This document shows positions 15,424-22,748 of a stretch of 23,336 nt of DNA, one piece after another (position 1 is the first letter of the stretch; every line of letters begins with the position of its first letter). The stretch covers positions 1 to 23,336 of the forward strand of contig CAMCZJ010000016.1 in NCBI GenBank assembly GCA_945886995.1, written 5' to 3'. The DNA comes from Asaia bogorensis. Lineage in GTDB: Bacteria; Pseudomonadota; Alphaproteobacteria; Acetobacterales; Acetobacteraceae. The notes under the pieces are model-generated. The model was not told where the DNA came from. It saw nothing but the letters and a program-made list of their open reading frames with translations, and did not search any database. The translations under genes were made by a program, and so were the position numbers.

Positions 15424-16613
15424 ACGCGCCCAGCAGCCGGGAGGGAACAACCCTTCCGGCGGCATCCGATGTGGCGGATGCGGTGATTTCCGCCCGCGCC
15501 GATAGCTATTTCAACCGAACCAAGGCCGTGGTGCAGCGCTTTGGCGATACCAAAGTGACCTATGCGGTCTTCCTGCGCCGCCCGGTGATTTCGGCGCCTC
15601 GGCTGATGCTGGATTGGCTGAAGGCGGTCGCGGCGTCTCGCGGCACCGCGTTCCAGATCGAAGTGATGCATGAAGAAGGCCAATGGGTCGGCGCGGGCGA
15701 TCCCTTGCTTTATGTCAGCGGGTCCTTTGTGCAGCTGGTAGATCTGGAAACCATGCTGCTGCAAAAGCTCGGCGCGGCCTGTGTTGCGGCGCATAACGCC
15801 TATCAGATGTGTGTCGAATTGCCGCAAACCGCATTTCTGGCGATGGAAGCGCGCCACTGCGCCGGGGCGGAAATGCAGGACATGATGGCCTATGCCGCTT
15901 CTGTCGGCAGCCGCGCCGCGCAGGCGGAAGGCGCCAAGGGCTTCATCGGCAATGCCAATGACGCAACGGCGCATTGGTTCGGCGCCCCCAAGGGCTATGG
16001 CACCATGCCGCATGCGCTGATCGGCTATGCCGGCAGCACGGTGCGCGCGGCTGAAATGTTCCACGAAACCTTCCCGGATGAAAACCTGACGGTGCTGGTG
16101 GATTACTTCGGCAGGGAAGTGACCGATGGCCTGGCCGTGGCGCGCCGCTTCCCTGAATTGGCCGCCGCCGGGCGGCTTGCCATGCGGCTTGATACCCATG
16201 GTGGGCGTTTCCTGGAGGGGCTAAACCCCGCCGAAAGCTACGCCGTCCTGGAGCGCCACGCCCCCCAGGCAACCCGCCGCTACCGGAGTGAAACGGAATT
16301 GCGCCACCTGACCGGCACCGGCGTTTCCGCCGCCGCCATCTGGCGCATGCGCGAAACCTTGGATGAGGCCGGGTTCCCCAGGGTGCGGATTGTCGCTTCT
16401 TCGGGCTTTGGGGTCAGCAAATGCCGGGTCATGGCCGAAGCGCGCGCGCCGATTGATGTGGTGGGCACGGGCAGCTTCATCCCCGATACCTGGTCCGAAA
16501 CCTACGCCACGGCGGATATTGTTGCCTATGATGGCGTGCCACGCGTGAAGATTGGCCGCGAATTCCTGCTGAAACAGGGGGAGACCCGCCGGCGGAATGG
16601 CGGGCAGGTTTAG
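15420..16613 (+). CDS. pncB: Nicotinate phosphoribosyltransferase
   Basis: This enzyme converts nicotinate and PRPP to nicotinate mononucleotide in the Preiss-Handler salvage route to NAD. The 397-residue product belongs to the shorter (~390-400 residue) lineage of the family. It opens with ISARADSYFNRTKAVVQRFG and contains MEARHCAGAEMQDMMAYAAS, then GTMPHALIGYAGS with His198 where the family's active-site His falls. VLVDYFGREVTDGL and MRLDTHGGRFLEGL carry acidic PRPP-site residues, and VVGTGSFIP is the phosphate-binding turn. The GTG start at 15420 overlaps the upstream stop (GTGA). NAD synthetase, which acts two steps later, is the next gene, which supports the call. Quinolinate phosphoribosyltransferase is the nearest alternative but is shorter and differs in motifs. 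Confidence 0.88.
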   Translation: MNAPSSREGTTLPAASDVADAVISARADSYFNRTKAVVQRFGDTKVTYAVFLRRPVISAPRLMLDWLKAVAASRGTAFQIEVMHEEGQWVGAGDPLLYVSGSFVQLVDLETMLLQKLGAACVAAHNAYQMCVELPQTAFLAMEARHCAGAEMQDMMAYAASVGSRAAQAEGAKGFIGNANDATAHWFGAPKGYGTMPHALIGYAGSTVRAAEMFHETFPDENLTVLVDYFGREVTDGLAVARRFPELAAAGRLAMRLDTHGGRFLEGLNPAESYAVLERHAPQATRRYRSETELRHLTGTGVSAAAIWRMRETLDEAGFPRVRIVASSGFGVSKCRVMAEARAPIDVVGTGSFIPDTWSETYATADIVAYDGVPRVKIGREFLLKQGETRRRNGGQV

Positions 16614-16644
16614 GGCGGGCTCAAATCGGGTGATTTCACCCGCC
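16614..16644. other. Alternative stem-loops in the pncB-nadE gap
   Basis: CGGGTG-ATTT-CACCCG (16627-16642) forms a tight 6-base-pair hairpin. GGCGGG at 16614-16619 can instead pair with CCCGCC at 16639-16644, so the two folds compete. No U-tract follows on either strand. It could be a processing site, a weak pause or an operator upstream of nadE. Confidence 0.3.
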
Positions 16645-16667
16645 AGAGAAAAGTTCTAGAAGGCGCC

Positions 16668-18332
16668 ATGGCCGAGACCCTTAAAATTGCCCTGGCGCAA
16701 CTTAACCCCCATGAGGGTGCACTGACCGCCAATGCGGCGCTGATCCGCAAAGCCCGCGCGGAAGCCGCGAAGCTTGGCGCCGATCTTGTGGTGACGCCGG
16801 AATTCTCCATCGCCGGCTATCCGCCGGAGGATTTGGTGCGCAAACCCGCCTTCATCGCCGCCTGCGAAGCCGAAATCGCGGCCCTGGCCGCTGAGACCGC
16901 CGATGGCGGCCCTGGTCTGGTGGTGGGCGGCCCCTGGCGCGATGGTGAGAAGGTTTTCAACGCGCTATTCCTGCTGGAAGCCGGGCAGATTGCCGCGCGC
17001 CGCGCCAAGCATGAATTGCCCAATTACGGCGTGTTTGACGATAAGCGCGTTTTTGATGCCGGCCCCGCGCCGGGCCCCATTCCCTTTCGCGGCTTTCGGC
17101 TGGGCCTGATGATTTGCGAGGATTGGTGGTTCCCCGCCGTTTCCGAAACGCTCAGTGAGACCGGCGCGGAAATCCTGATCGCCATTAATGGTTCGCCTTT
17201 TGAGGCGGAAAAACATCAGGCGCGGCTTGATTTGGCGGTATCGCGCTGCGTTGAAACCGGGCTTGGCTTTGTGTTTGTCAATCAAGTGGGCGGGCAGGAT
17301 GAACTGGTGTTCGAAGGCGCATCCTTCGTGATGAATGCGGATCGATCACTCGCGCATGTGATGCCCATGTTCACTGAGGGGCTGCGCCTGACGGAATGGC
17401 GGCGTGATGGCGGGAAGCTGGTTTGCACGCCTGGTGAAATCGCGGCTGCCTTGCCGCGGCTTGCGCAAATCTATGGCGCCATGGTGCTGGGGTTGCGCGA
17501 TTACATAAACAAGAACCGCTTCCCCGGCGTGGTGTTGGGGCTATCTGGCGGCATTGATTCTGCGATTTCGGCGGCGGTGGCTGTGGATGCGCTGGGCGCG
17601 GATCGGGTGCGGGCGGTGATGATGCCATCGCCCTATACCAGCATTGAAAGCCTGGAAGATGCCGCCGAATGCGCGCAGCTTCTGGGCATTCGTTACGAGA
17701 ATATCGGCATCGGCCCGGCGATGGAGGCTTTCGCGGGGATGTTGGCGCCGGCCTTCGGCAATCGCCCGCCCGACATCACGGAAGAAAATCTGCAATCGCG
17801 CATTCGTGGTGTGACGTTGATGGCGCTATCGAACAAATTCGGCGATATGCTCCTGACCACCGGCAATAAGAGTGAAATGAGCACGGGCTATGCCACGATT
17901 TATGGCGATATGTGCGGCGGTTATTCCGTACTGAAGGATGTCTACAAAACCACCGTCTTCGCGCTTTCGCGCTGGCGCAATGAACATCGCCCTGAAGGCG
18001 CTTTGGGACCGCTTGGCATGGTGATGCCCGAACGCGTGATCACCAAGCCACCCAGCGCTGAATTGAAGCCGGATCAGAAGGATCAGGACAGCCTGCCGCC
18101 CTATGATGTGCTGGACGCCATTCTGGAAGGGCTGGTGGAGGGCGAGAAATCCGTGGATGCGCTGGTGGCGGATGGGTTTGATCGCGCTTTGGTGCTGCGG
18201 GTTTGGCGCTTGCTGGATCGGGCAGAGTATAAGCGCCGGCAGGCACCGCCCGGCGTGAAGATCACGCCGCGCGCCTTTGGGCGGGATCGGCGTTACCCCA
18301 TCACCAATGGCTTCACGGCGTTGATTTCATGA
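16668..18332 (+). CDS. nadE: Glutamine-dependent NAD+ synthetase
   Basis: This enzyme makes NAD from nicotinate adenine dinucleotide using ATP and ammonia released from glutamine. The 554-residue protein has two domains. An N-terminal nitrilase-type glutaminase spans about 1-260, with the triad Glu45 (TPEFSIAGYPPEDL), Lys114 (AKHELPNYGVFDDKR) and Cys150 (LMICEDWW). A C-terminal ATP-pyrophosphatase synthetase domain carries SGGIDS at 293-298. The later TTGNKSEMSTGYATIYGDM and KPPSAELKPDQKDQDSLPPY are diagnostic of NadE. The ATG at 16668 is preceded by AGAAGG with a short 4-base spacer. It sits 54 bases after pncB, and its stop overlaps the start of the following unknown gene by four bases (ATGA). 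Confidence 0.96.
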   Translation: MAETLKIALAQLNPHEGALTANAALIRKARAEAAKLGADLVVTPEFSIAGYPPEDLVRKPAFIAACEAEIAALAAETADGGPGLVVGGPWRDGEKVFNALFLLEAGQIAARRAKHELPNYGVFDDKRVFDAGPAPGPIPFRGFRLGLMICEDWWFPAVSETLSETGAEILIAINGSPFEAEKHQARLDLAVSRCVETGLGFVFVNQVGGQDELVFEGASFVMNADRSLAHVMPMFTEGLRLTEWRRDGGKLVCTPGEIAAALPRLAQIYGAMVLGLRDYINKNRFPGVVLGLSGGIDSAISAAVAVDALGADRVRAVMMPSPYTSIESLEDAAECAQLLGIRYENIGIGPAMEAFAGMLAPAFGNRPPDITEENLQSRIRGVTLMALSNKFGDMLLTTGNKSEMSTGYATIYGDMCGGYSVLKDVYKTTVFALSRWRNEHRPEGALGPLGMVMPERVITKPPSAELKPDQKDQDSLPPYDVLDAILEGLVEGEKSVDALVADGFDRALVLRVWRLLDRAEYKRRQAPPGVKITPRAFGRDRRYPITNGFTALIS

Positions 18333-18709
18333 GCGCTGGTCTCGATCCTCAGCTTTTCGGTGGCGGCGATTTGATTGTCCGCATCATGGATCTGTCGGGC
18401 GGCAATGGCAGCGACCCGGTGGAAGAAATCCGCGGCTTTCTTTCCATTGAACACGCCAATGCTTTTGCGCGGCGCTATGTGCGGGATTCCGTGGAACGCT
18501 GCCGCGCACCTGGGCTTGATGCCAAGGCCGTACTGGATGCCTGGTTCGCTTTTGGTGAAGATGCGGAAGTGGTTGGCGCTGCCGAAGCCGCCTGGGTGAG
18601 TGGCAGCGAATTGAAGGGTTTTGCTGAAACCCCTGTAAAAGACAGTGAAGAACGCAATTGGCGCATGCTCGACCCGCGCCGCGATGAAGATTCTGAGGAC
18701 GCGGCATGA
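18329..18709 (+). CDS. Uncharacterised conserved-looking protein between nadE and gltX
   Basis: This is a 126-residue protein I do not recognise. The N-terminal half (LIVRIMDLSGGNGSDPVEEI, then RGFLSIEHANAFARRYVRDS) looks like an alpha/beta fold of about 75 residues. The C-terminal third is acidic and charged (DSEERNWRMLDPRRDEDSED) and probably flexible. There is no signal peptide, membrane segment or Cys/His metal cluster, and only one cysteine. It is real coding sequence by context. Its ATG overlaps the nadE stop by four bases, and its stop overlaps the gltX start by four bases, so all three are translationally coupled. A role tied to glutamate, glutamine or tRNA charging would be only a guess from position. 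Confidence 0.8.
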   Translation: MSAGLDPQLFGGGDLIVRIMDLSGGNGSDPVEEIRGFLSIEHANAFARRYVRDSVERCRAPGLDAKAVLDAWFAFGEDAEVVGAAEAAWVSGSELKGFAETPVKDSEERNWRMLDPRRDEDSEDAA

Positions 18710-20040
18710 AACTCCGTTTTGCCCCTTCGCCCACTGGGCTTTTGCATGTTGGCAATGCGCGCGTGGCGCTGGCCAATTGGCTGCTGGCGCGCCGCCATGG
18801 TGGGGAATTCCTGCTGCGGCTTGATGATACGGATACCGAACGATCACGCGCGGAATATGCGGAAGCGATTGAAGAAGACCTGACCTGGCTTGGCCTGCCT
18901 TGGGATGGGCTGGTAGCGCAATCAACCCGGCTTGATCGCTATGCCTTGGCGGCTGAAAAGCTGAAGTCTGCAGGCCGGCTTTATCCCTGCTTCGAGACGG
19001 AAGAAGAACTCGCCTACAAGCGCGAACGCCGCCGGCGTGAAGGCAAGCCGCCGCTCTATGATCGCGAAGCGCTGAAAATGACCGCCGAGCAATTGGAACG
19101 CGCCTTGGCGAATGGCAAGCAGCCCTATTGGCGCTTCAAGCTTTCCATGCGCTCGGTTTCCTGGCGGGATCAGGTGCTGGGTGATCGCAGCGTAAAGCTT
19201 TCGGCGATATCAGACCCCGTGCTGATCCGCGCCGATGGATCCCCGCTTTATACCTTCACCTCGGTAGTTGACGATCTTGAAATGGGCATCACCCATATCA
19301 TCCGTGGTGAGGATCACGTCACCAATACCGGTATTCAGATTGATATTTTTGAAGCGCTCGGCGGCAAACAGGGCGCGCTCGCCTTCGGGCATTTGCCGCT
19401 GCTGACGGATGCGGAAGGGGGCGCGCTGTCCAAGCGGTTGGGGTCCATTTCGCTCCGGCATTTGCGGAAAGATGGGATCGAGCCGGCGGCTTTGGTGGGG
19501 TATCTTGCGGCGCTCGGCACGTCCAATGATCCGGTGGCGGGAATGCCGGCTGATCTTGCGCCTGCCTATGATCTTGGCAAGGTATCCCAATCCACGGCGC
19601 GGTTTGATCCGCGGCATATGTTGGCGCTTAATCGCAAGCTTCTGCATGGCGTCGCCTTTGATGGGGTGAAGGACAGGCTACCCGAAGGCGCCGATGAGGA
19701 ATTCTGGCTTGCCGTGCGCGGCAATCTTGATCTGCTGCGCGAAGCCAAGCCCTGGTTTGATGTGGTGCGCGGCACCATTGTGCCGCCCGTGCTGGAAGGG
19801 GAGCAAGATTTCCTCCGCGCTGCCCTGGATGTCATGCCCGCTGAACCTTGGGACACAACCACCTGGAGTGCCTGGACCAGCGCGATTAAGGTCAGCACTG
19901 GCCGCAAGGGCAAGGCCCTATTCCTGCCCATGCGTTTGGCGCTGACGGGTGAAGAACACGGGCCTGATATCGGCACCATGCTGCCGCTTATTGGGCGAGA
20001 CAAAGCCGCGACGCGCCTGAAGATTGCGGCGGGTAGCTGA
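18706..20040 (+). CDS. gltX: Glutamate--tRNA ligase
   Basis: This class I aminoacyl-tRNA synthetase charges tRNA with glutamate in the cytoplasm. The 444-residue product has the catalytic Rossmann domain with the HIGH-type motif HVGN at 14-17 (FAPSPTGLLHVGNAR) and LLRLDDTDTERS. SVVDDLEMGITHIIRGEDH follows, and the KMSKS-type loop reads SKRLGS at 242-247. A helical anticodon domain follows and ends LPLIGRDKAATRLKIA. It starts right at Met-Lys-Leu-Arg-Phe with no N-terminal extension. Length is toward the short end for GluRS (often 450-480). Alphaproteobacteria often carry two GluRS copies, and whether this one also charges tRNA-Gln cannot be told here. It overlaps the unknown upstream gene by four bases and ends 3 bases before cysS. 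Confidence 0.94.
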   Translation: MKLRFAPSPTGLLHVGNARVALANWLLARRHGGEFLLRLDDTDTERSRAEYAEAIEEDLTWLGLPWDGLVAQSTRLDRYALAAEKLKSAGRLYPCFETEEELAYKRERRRREGKPPLYDREALKMTAEQLERALANGKQPYWRFKLSMRSVSWRDQVLGDRSVKLSAISDPVLIRADGSPLYTFTSVVDDLEMGITHIIRGEDHVTNTGIQIDIFEALGGKQGALAFGHLPLLTDAEGGALSKRLGSISLRHLRKDGIEPAALVGYLAALGTSNDPVAGMPADLAPAYDLGKVSQSTARFDPRHMLALNRKLLHGVAFDGVKDRLPEGADEEFWLAVRGNLDLLREAKPWFDVVRGTIVPPVLEGEQDFLRAALDVMPAEPWDTTTWSAWTSAIKVSTGRKGKALFLPMRLALTGEEHGPDIGTMLPLIGRDKAATRLKIAAGS

Positions 20041-20043
20041 GCC

Positions 20044-21468
20044 ATGGCCGAGCTTTTCCTGCATGACAGCGCCGCGCGCACAAAGCGGCGCTTTGAACCG
20101 CTCGATCCCGCTCATGTGAAGCTCTATGTCTGCGGGCCCACGGTTTATGATTTGGCGCATCTGGGTAATGCGCGCCCGGTGGTGGTGTTTGATGTATTGG
20201 CGCGGCTGCTGCGCCGGATGTATCCGCGCGTCACTTATGCGCGCAACATCACGGATGTGGATGACAAGATCAATGCGCGTGCGCGCGAAAGCGGTGAGCC
20301 CATCGCCGCCATCACCGCGCGCACGACCGAAGATTTCCACGCCGATATGGCCGCCCTTGGCGCGCTACCGCCGGATGTAGAACCGCGCGCCACCGGCCAT
20401 ATCGCGGAGATGATCGCGCTGATTGAACGGCTGATTGCCAATGGCCATGCCTATGCGGCGGATGGGCATGTGCTGTTCTCGGTCCCGTCTTTTGCCAATT
20501 ACGGCAAGCTTTCCGGCCGATCAGCGGATGAATTGCTTGCTGGCGCGCGGGTGGATGTCGCGCCCTATAAGCGCGATGCCGGCGATTTCGTGCTGTGGAA
20601 GCCAAGCGATGCCGAAACACCGGGCTGGGACAGCCCCTGGGGTCGCGGCCGGCCTGGCTGGCATATTGAATGCTCTGCCATGTCCTGGAAGCATCTGGGC
20701 GAAAGCTTCGATATCCATGGCGGCGGGCATGATCTGATTTTCCCGCATCATGAAAATGAAGTTGCGCAATCTGTGTGCGCTTTCCCTGGTGCTGCCTTTG
20801 CCCGCTATTGGATGCATAACGGCATGCTGCTGGTGGATGGGGAGAAGATGTCGAAGTCGCTCGGCAATTTCCTCACCGTGCGGGATATTTTGAAGAAGGG
20901 CGCCTGGGCGGGGGAGGCGTTTCGCCTGCTATTGCTGCGCACCCATTACCGCCAATCGCTGGATTTCACGGAGGCAGGTTTGGAAGAAGCCAAGGCGGAA
21001 CTGGATGATCATTACGCCATGCTGGCGCGGGCGGATGGCACTGATACCGATGATGACGCGGCAAAGATCACCGCTTGGGTCCTGGAACCGCTGCATGATG
21101 ATTTGAATACACCACTCGCACTCGCGCGGCTGCGGGACCTGCGCACCCTTGCCAATGCGCTGACGGTGGGTGGTTCGCCAAATGTCGTGCTGGAACGCAT
21201 GGGGCTGCGGGAAGCGCCCGAAATTGGCGCGGTGGTCGCGGCCTTCCGGGAAGCGGCTGCCGTGCTTGGCCTGATGCAGACTGATCCTGCGCTGTGGCTG
21301 CAAGGTGATGGCGATGATGCCGCCGCCATCGAAGCCGCCATCGCCGCTCGTCTTGCCGCCCGCAAGGCGAAGAACTGGGCGGAAGCGGATCGTATTCGCG
21401 ATGAATTGAACGCCAAGGGCATCATTCTGGAAGATGGCGCCGGCGGCACCTCCTGGAAACGCGCTTGA
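20044..21468 (+). CDS. cysS: Cysteine--tRNA ligase
   Basis: This class I synthetase charges tRNA-Cys. The 474-residue product shows the zinc ligand Cys30 in LYVCGPTVYD and the HIGH motif HLGN at 39-42. NITDVDDKINARA, a Trp-rich PGWHIECSAMSWKHLGE with the second zinc Cys, and HGGGHDLIFPHHENEVAQS with zinc His/Glu ligands follow. KMSKS is intact at 268-272. The C-terminal DALR and anticodon regions end AEADRIRDELNAKGIILEDG, the usual CysRS tail. Length is normal. The ATG at 20044 lies 3 bases after the gltX stop, so the two tRNA synthetases are probably co-translated. The gene is the last of the rightward biosynthetic block. A 60-base gap follows, with no strong terminator. Confidence 0.96.
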   Translation: MAELFLHDSAARTKRRFEPLDPAHVKLYVCGPTVYDLAHLGNARPVVVFDVLARLLRRMYPRVTYARNITDVDDKINARARESGEPIAAITARTTEDFHADMAALGALPPDVEPRATGHIAEMIALIERLIANGHAYAADGHVLFSVPSFANYGKLSGRSADELLAGARVDVAPYKRDAGDFVLWKPSDAETPGWDSPWGRGRPGWHIECSAMSWKHLGESFDIHGGGHDLIFPHHENEVAQSVCAFPGAAFARYWMHNGMLLVDGEKMSKSLGNFLTVRDILKKGAWAGEAFRLLLLRTHYRQSLDFTEAGLEEAKAELDDHYAMLARADGTDTDDDAAKITAWVLEPLHDDLNTPLALARLRDLRTLANALTVGGSPNVVLERMGLREAPEIGAVVAAFREAAAVLGLMQTDPALWLQGDGDDAAAIEAAIAARLAARKAKNWAEADRIRDELNAKGIILEDGAGGTSWKRA

Positions 21469-21528
21469 CCTTCCCCTTATGGCAAGCCGCAACCTTCACC
21501 GGTTGAACCAAGAACCGGGAGCCCAATC

Positions 21529-21876
21529 ATGAAGCGCATCGCCCTTTGCCTGACGCTCGCCGCCCTTGCCCTGCCTGCCTTGGCCCAGCAAGGCCACCAG
21601 GGCCACGGTGCGCGCCCCAGCGCGAATGAACCTGCCTCCACACGCGAATTCCGCGCTGCCAATGAGCGGATGCATCGCGATATGAATATCCGCTTCACCG
21701 GCGATGCGGATCGGGATTTCGCCGCCGGCATGATCCCGCATCACCAGGGCGCCATTGATATGGCGCGCGTGGTGCTCCGCCACGGCAAGGATCCTGAAAT
21801 AAAGCGCCTGGCGGAAAGCATCATCGCCGCACAGGAAGCCGAAATCGCCCAATTGCGGGCCTTCCTGGAGCGATGA
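21529..21876 (+). CDS. Exported DUF305 protein
   Basis: This is a 115-residue protein with a clear Sec signal peptide: Lys-Arg at 2-3, a hydrophobic core, and likely cleavage after Ala19 (LPALA-QQ). The mature part opens with a His-rich GHQGHG stretch. The DUF305 (ferritin-like four-helix) core follows, marked by MHRDM and AAGMIPHHQGAIDMARVVL at about 66-84. The paired His and Met residues resemble copper-binding DUF305 proteins, but a metal role is only inferred. The start at 21529 follows GGGAG, part of which can be hidden in a 6-base-pair hairpin (21499-21518). The gene's stop overlaps the tRNA methyltransferase start by four bases. It likely acts in the periplasm. Confidence 0.87.
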   Translation: MKRIALCLTLAALALPALAQQGHQGHGARPSANEPASTREFRAANERMHRDMNIRFTGDADRDFAAGMIPHHQGAIDMARVVLRHGKDPEIKRLAESIIAAQEAEIAQLRAFLER

Positions 21877-22697
21877 CAGGCGGGCGCGCGGAAGGGGGGG
21901 CGCCAATCACGCCGCCCCCGGGTGAAAGCCCGATCATCGTGCTGGTGCGCCCGCAAATGGCGCGCAATATTGGCAGCACCGCGCGCGCCATGGCGAATGG
22001 CGGCCTGTTCCATTTGCGTATCGTGGCCCCGCGCGATGGCTGGCCGCAGCCGGATGCGCTGCCAGCGGCTTCCGGGGCTGATCCCATCATCCATGCCGCG
22101 CAGGTGTTTGATACGCTCGATGCCGCACTCGCGGATTGCCACCGCGTATTGGCCACCTGCCCGCGCCCGCGCCATGTCGTGATCCCAGTCAGGGATGCGC
22201 GCGCCGCAGCCGAGGATTTGCGCGCCATCAACGCAAAAGGCCAGCGTGTTGCGGTGCTATTCGGCCCGGAACGCGCCGGGTTGGAAGCGGAAGACCTTGC
22301 CCGCGCCGATACGCTGGTGCGCTATCCGCTGAACCCAGAACACAACTCGCTCAATTTGGCGCAGGCTGTGATGATCCTGGCCTATGAATGGTGGATGGCG
22401 GCTGAAGCAACGCCGCCGCGCTATTTGATGACCAATGAAACCCATGTCGCCACCAAGGGCGAATTGGACATGTTTCTGGGCCGGCTGATTGCGGAATTGG
22501 ATGCGTCAGGCTTCCTCGACAATCAGGAAAAGCGCCCGGGCATGGTGCGCAATCTGCGCCATTGGTTTCAGCGTGGCGCAGTGACAGAACAGGAACTCCG
22601 CACCCTGCATGGGGTGGTCACGGAATTGTCGCGCGGGCGCATGGAGCGCGGCCGCCCGCCGCGTGATGATGTGAAAGCGCCCTGGGATCAGGATTAA
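21873..22697 (+). CDS. trmJ: tRNA (cytidine/uridine-2'-O)-methyltransferase TrmJ-like (SPOUT)
   Basis: This SPOUT-class RNA methyltransferase of the TrmH family group 1 probably 2'-O-methylates position 32 of several tRNAs using S-adenosylmethionine. The 274-residue product shows motif 1 in ARNIGSTARAMANGG (residues 30-44). Motif 2 is VAVLFGPERAGLEAEDL and motif 3 is LNPEHNSLNLAQAVMILAYE, together forming the knotted cofactor site. About 20 Pro/Gly-rich residues precede the core. The C-terminal ~90 residues are the helical extension typical of TrmJ. The ATG at 21873 overlaps the DUF305 stop (ATGA). The tRNA target is inferred from family membership. It ends 51 bases from the pntB stop, facing it. 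Confidence 0.88.
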   Translation: MTGGRAEGGAPITPPPGESPIIVLVRPQMARNIGSTARAMANGGLFHLRIVAPRDGWPQPDALPAASGADPIIHAAQVFDTLDAALADCHRVLATCPRPRHVVIPVRDARAAAEDLRAINAKGQRVAVLFGPERAGLEAEDLARADTLVRYPLNPEHNSLNLAQAVMILAYEWWMAAEATPPRYLMTNETHVATKGELDMFLGRLIAELDASGFLDNQEKRPGMVRNLRHWFQRGAVTEQELRTLHGVVTELSRGRMERGRPPRDDVKAPWDQD

Positions 22698-22729
22698 AAA
22701 AACCCCGGCTGATTTTCACCAGCCGGGTT
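22696..22729 (-). terminator. Intrinsic terminator of pntB
   Basis: The arms CCCGGCTG (22704-22711) and CAGCCGGG (22720-22727) form an 8-base-pair GC-rich stem with an 8-base loop, extendable with AA/TT past one bulged C. Seven A residues at 22696-22702 give a U-run on the minus-strand transcript, so it terminates leftward pntB. Rightward it has a stem but no U-tract. The A-run overlaps the trmJ stop codon by two bases. Confidence 0.85.
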
Positions 22730-22748
22730 CATCAGGATCAAACGCCTC

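Noticed and set aside
15297..16199. Antisense open frame of 300 codons over the aroG-pncB junction
   Set aside because: Shadow of two well-supported genes. No ribosome binding site or domain.
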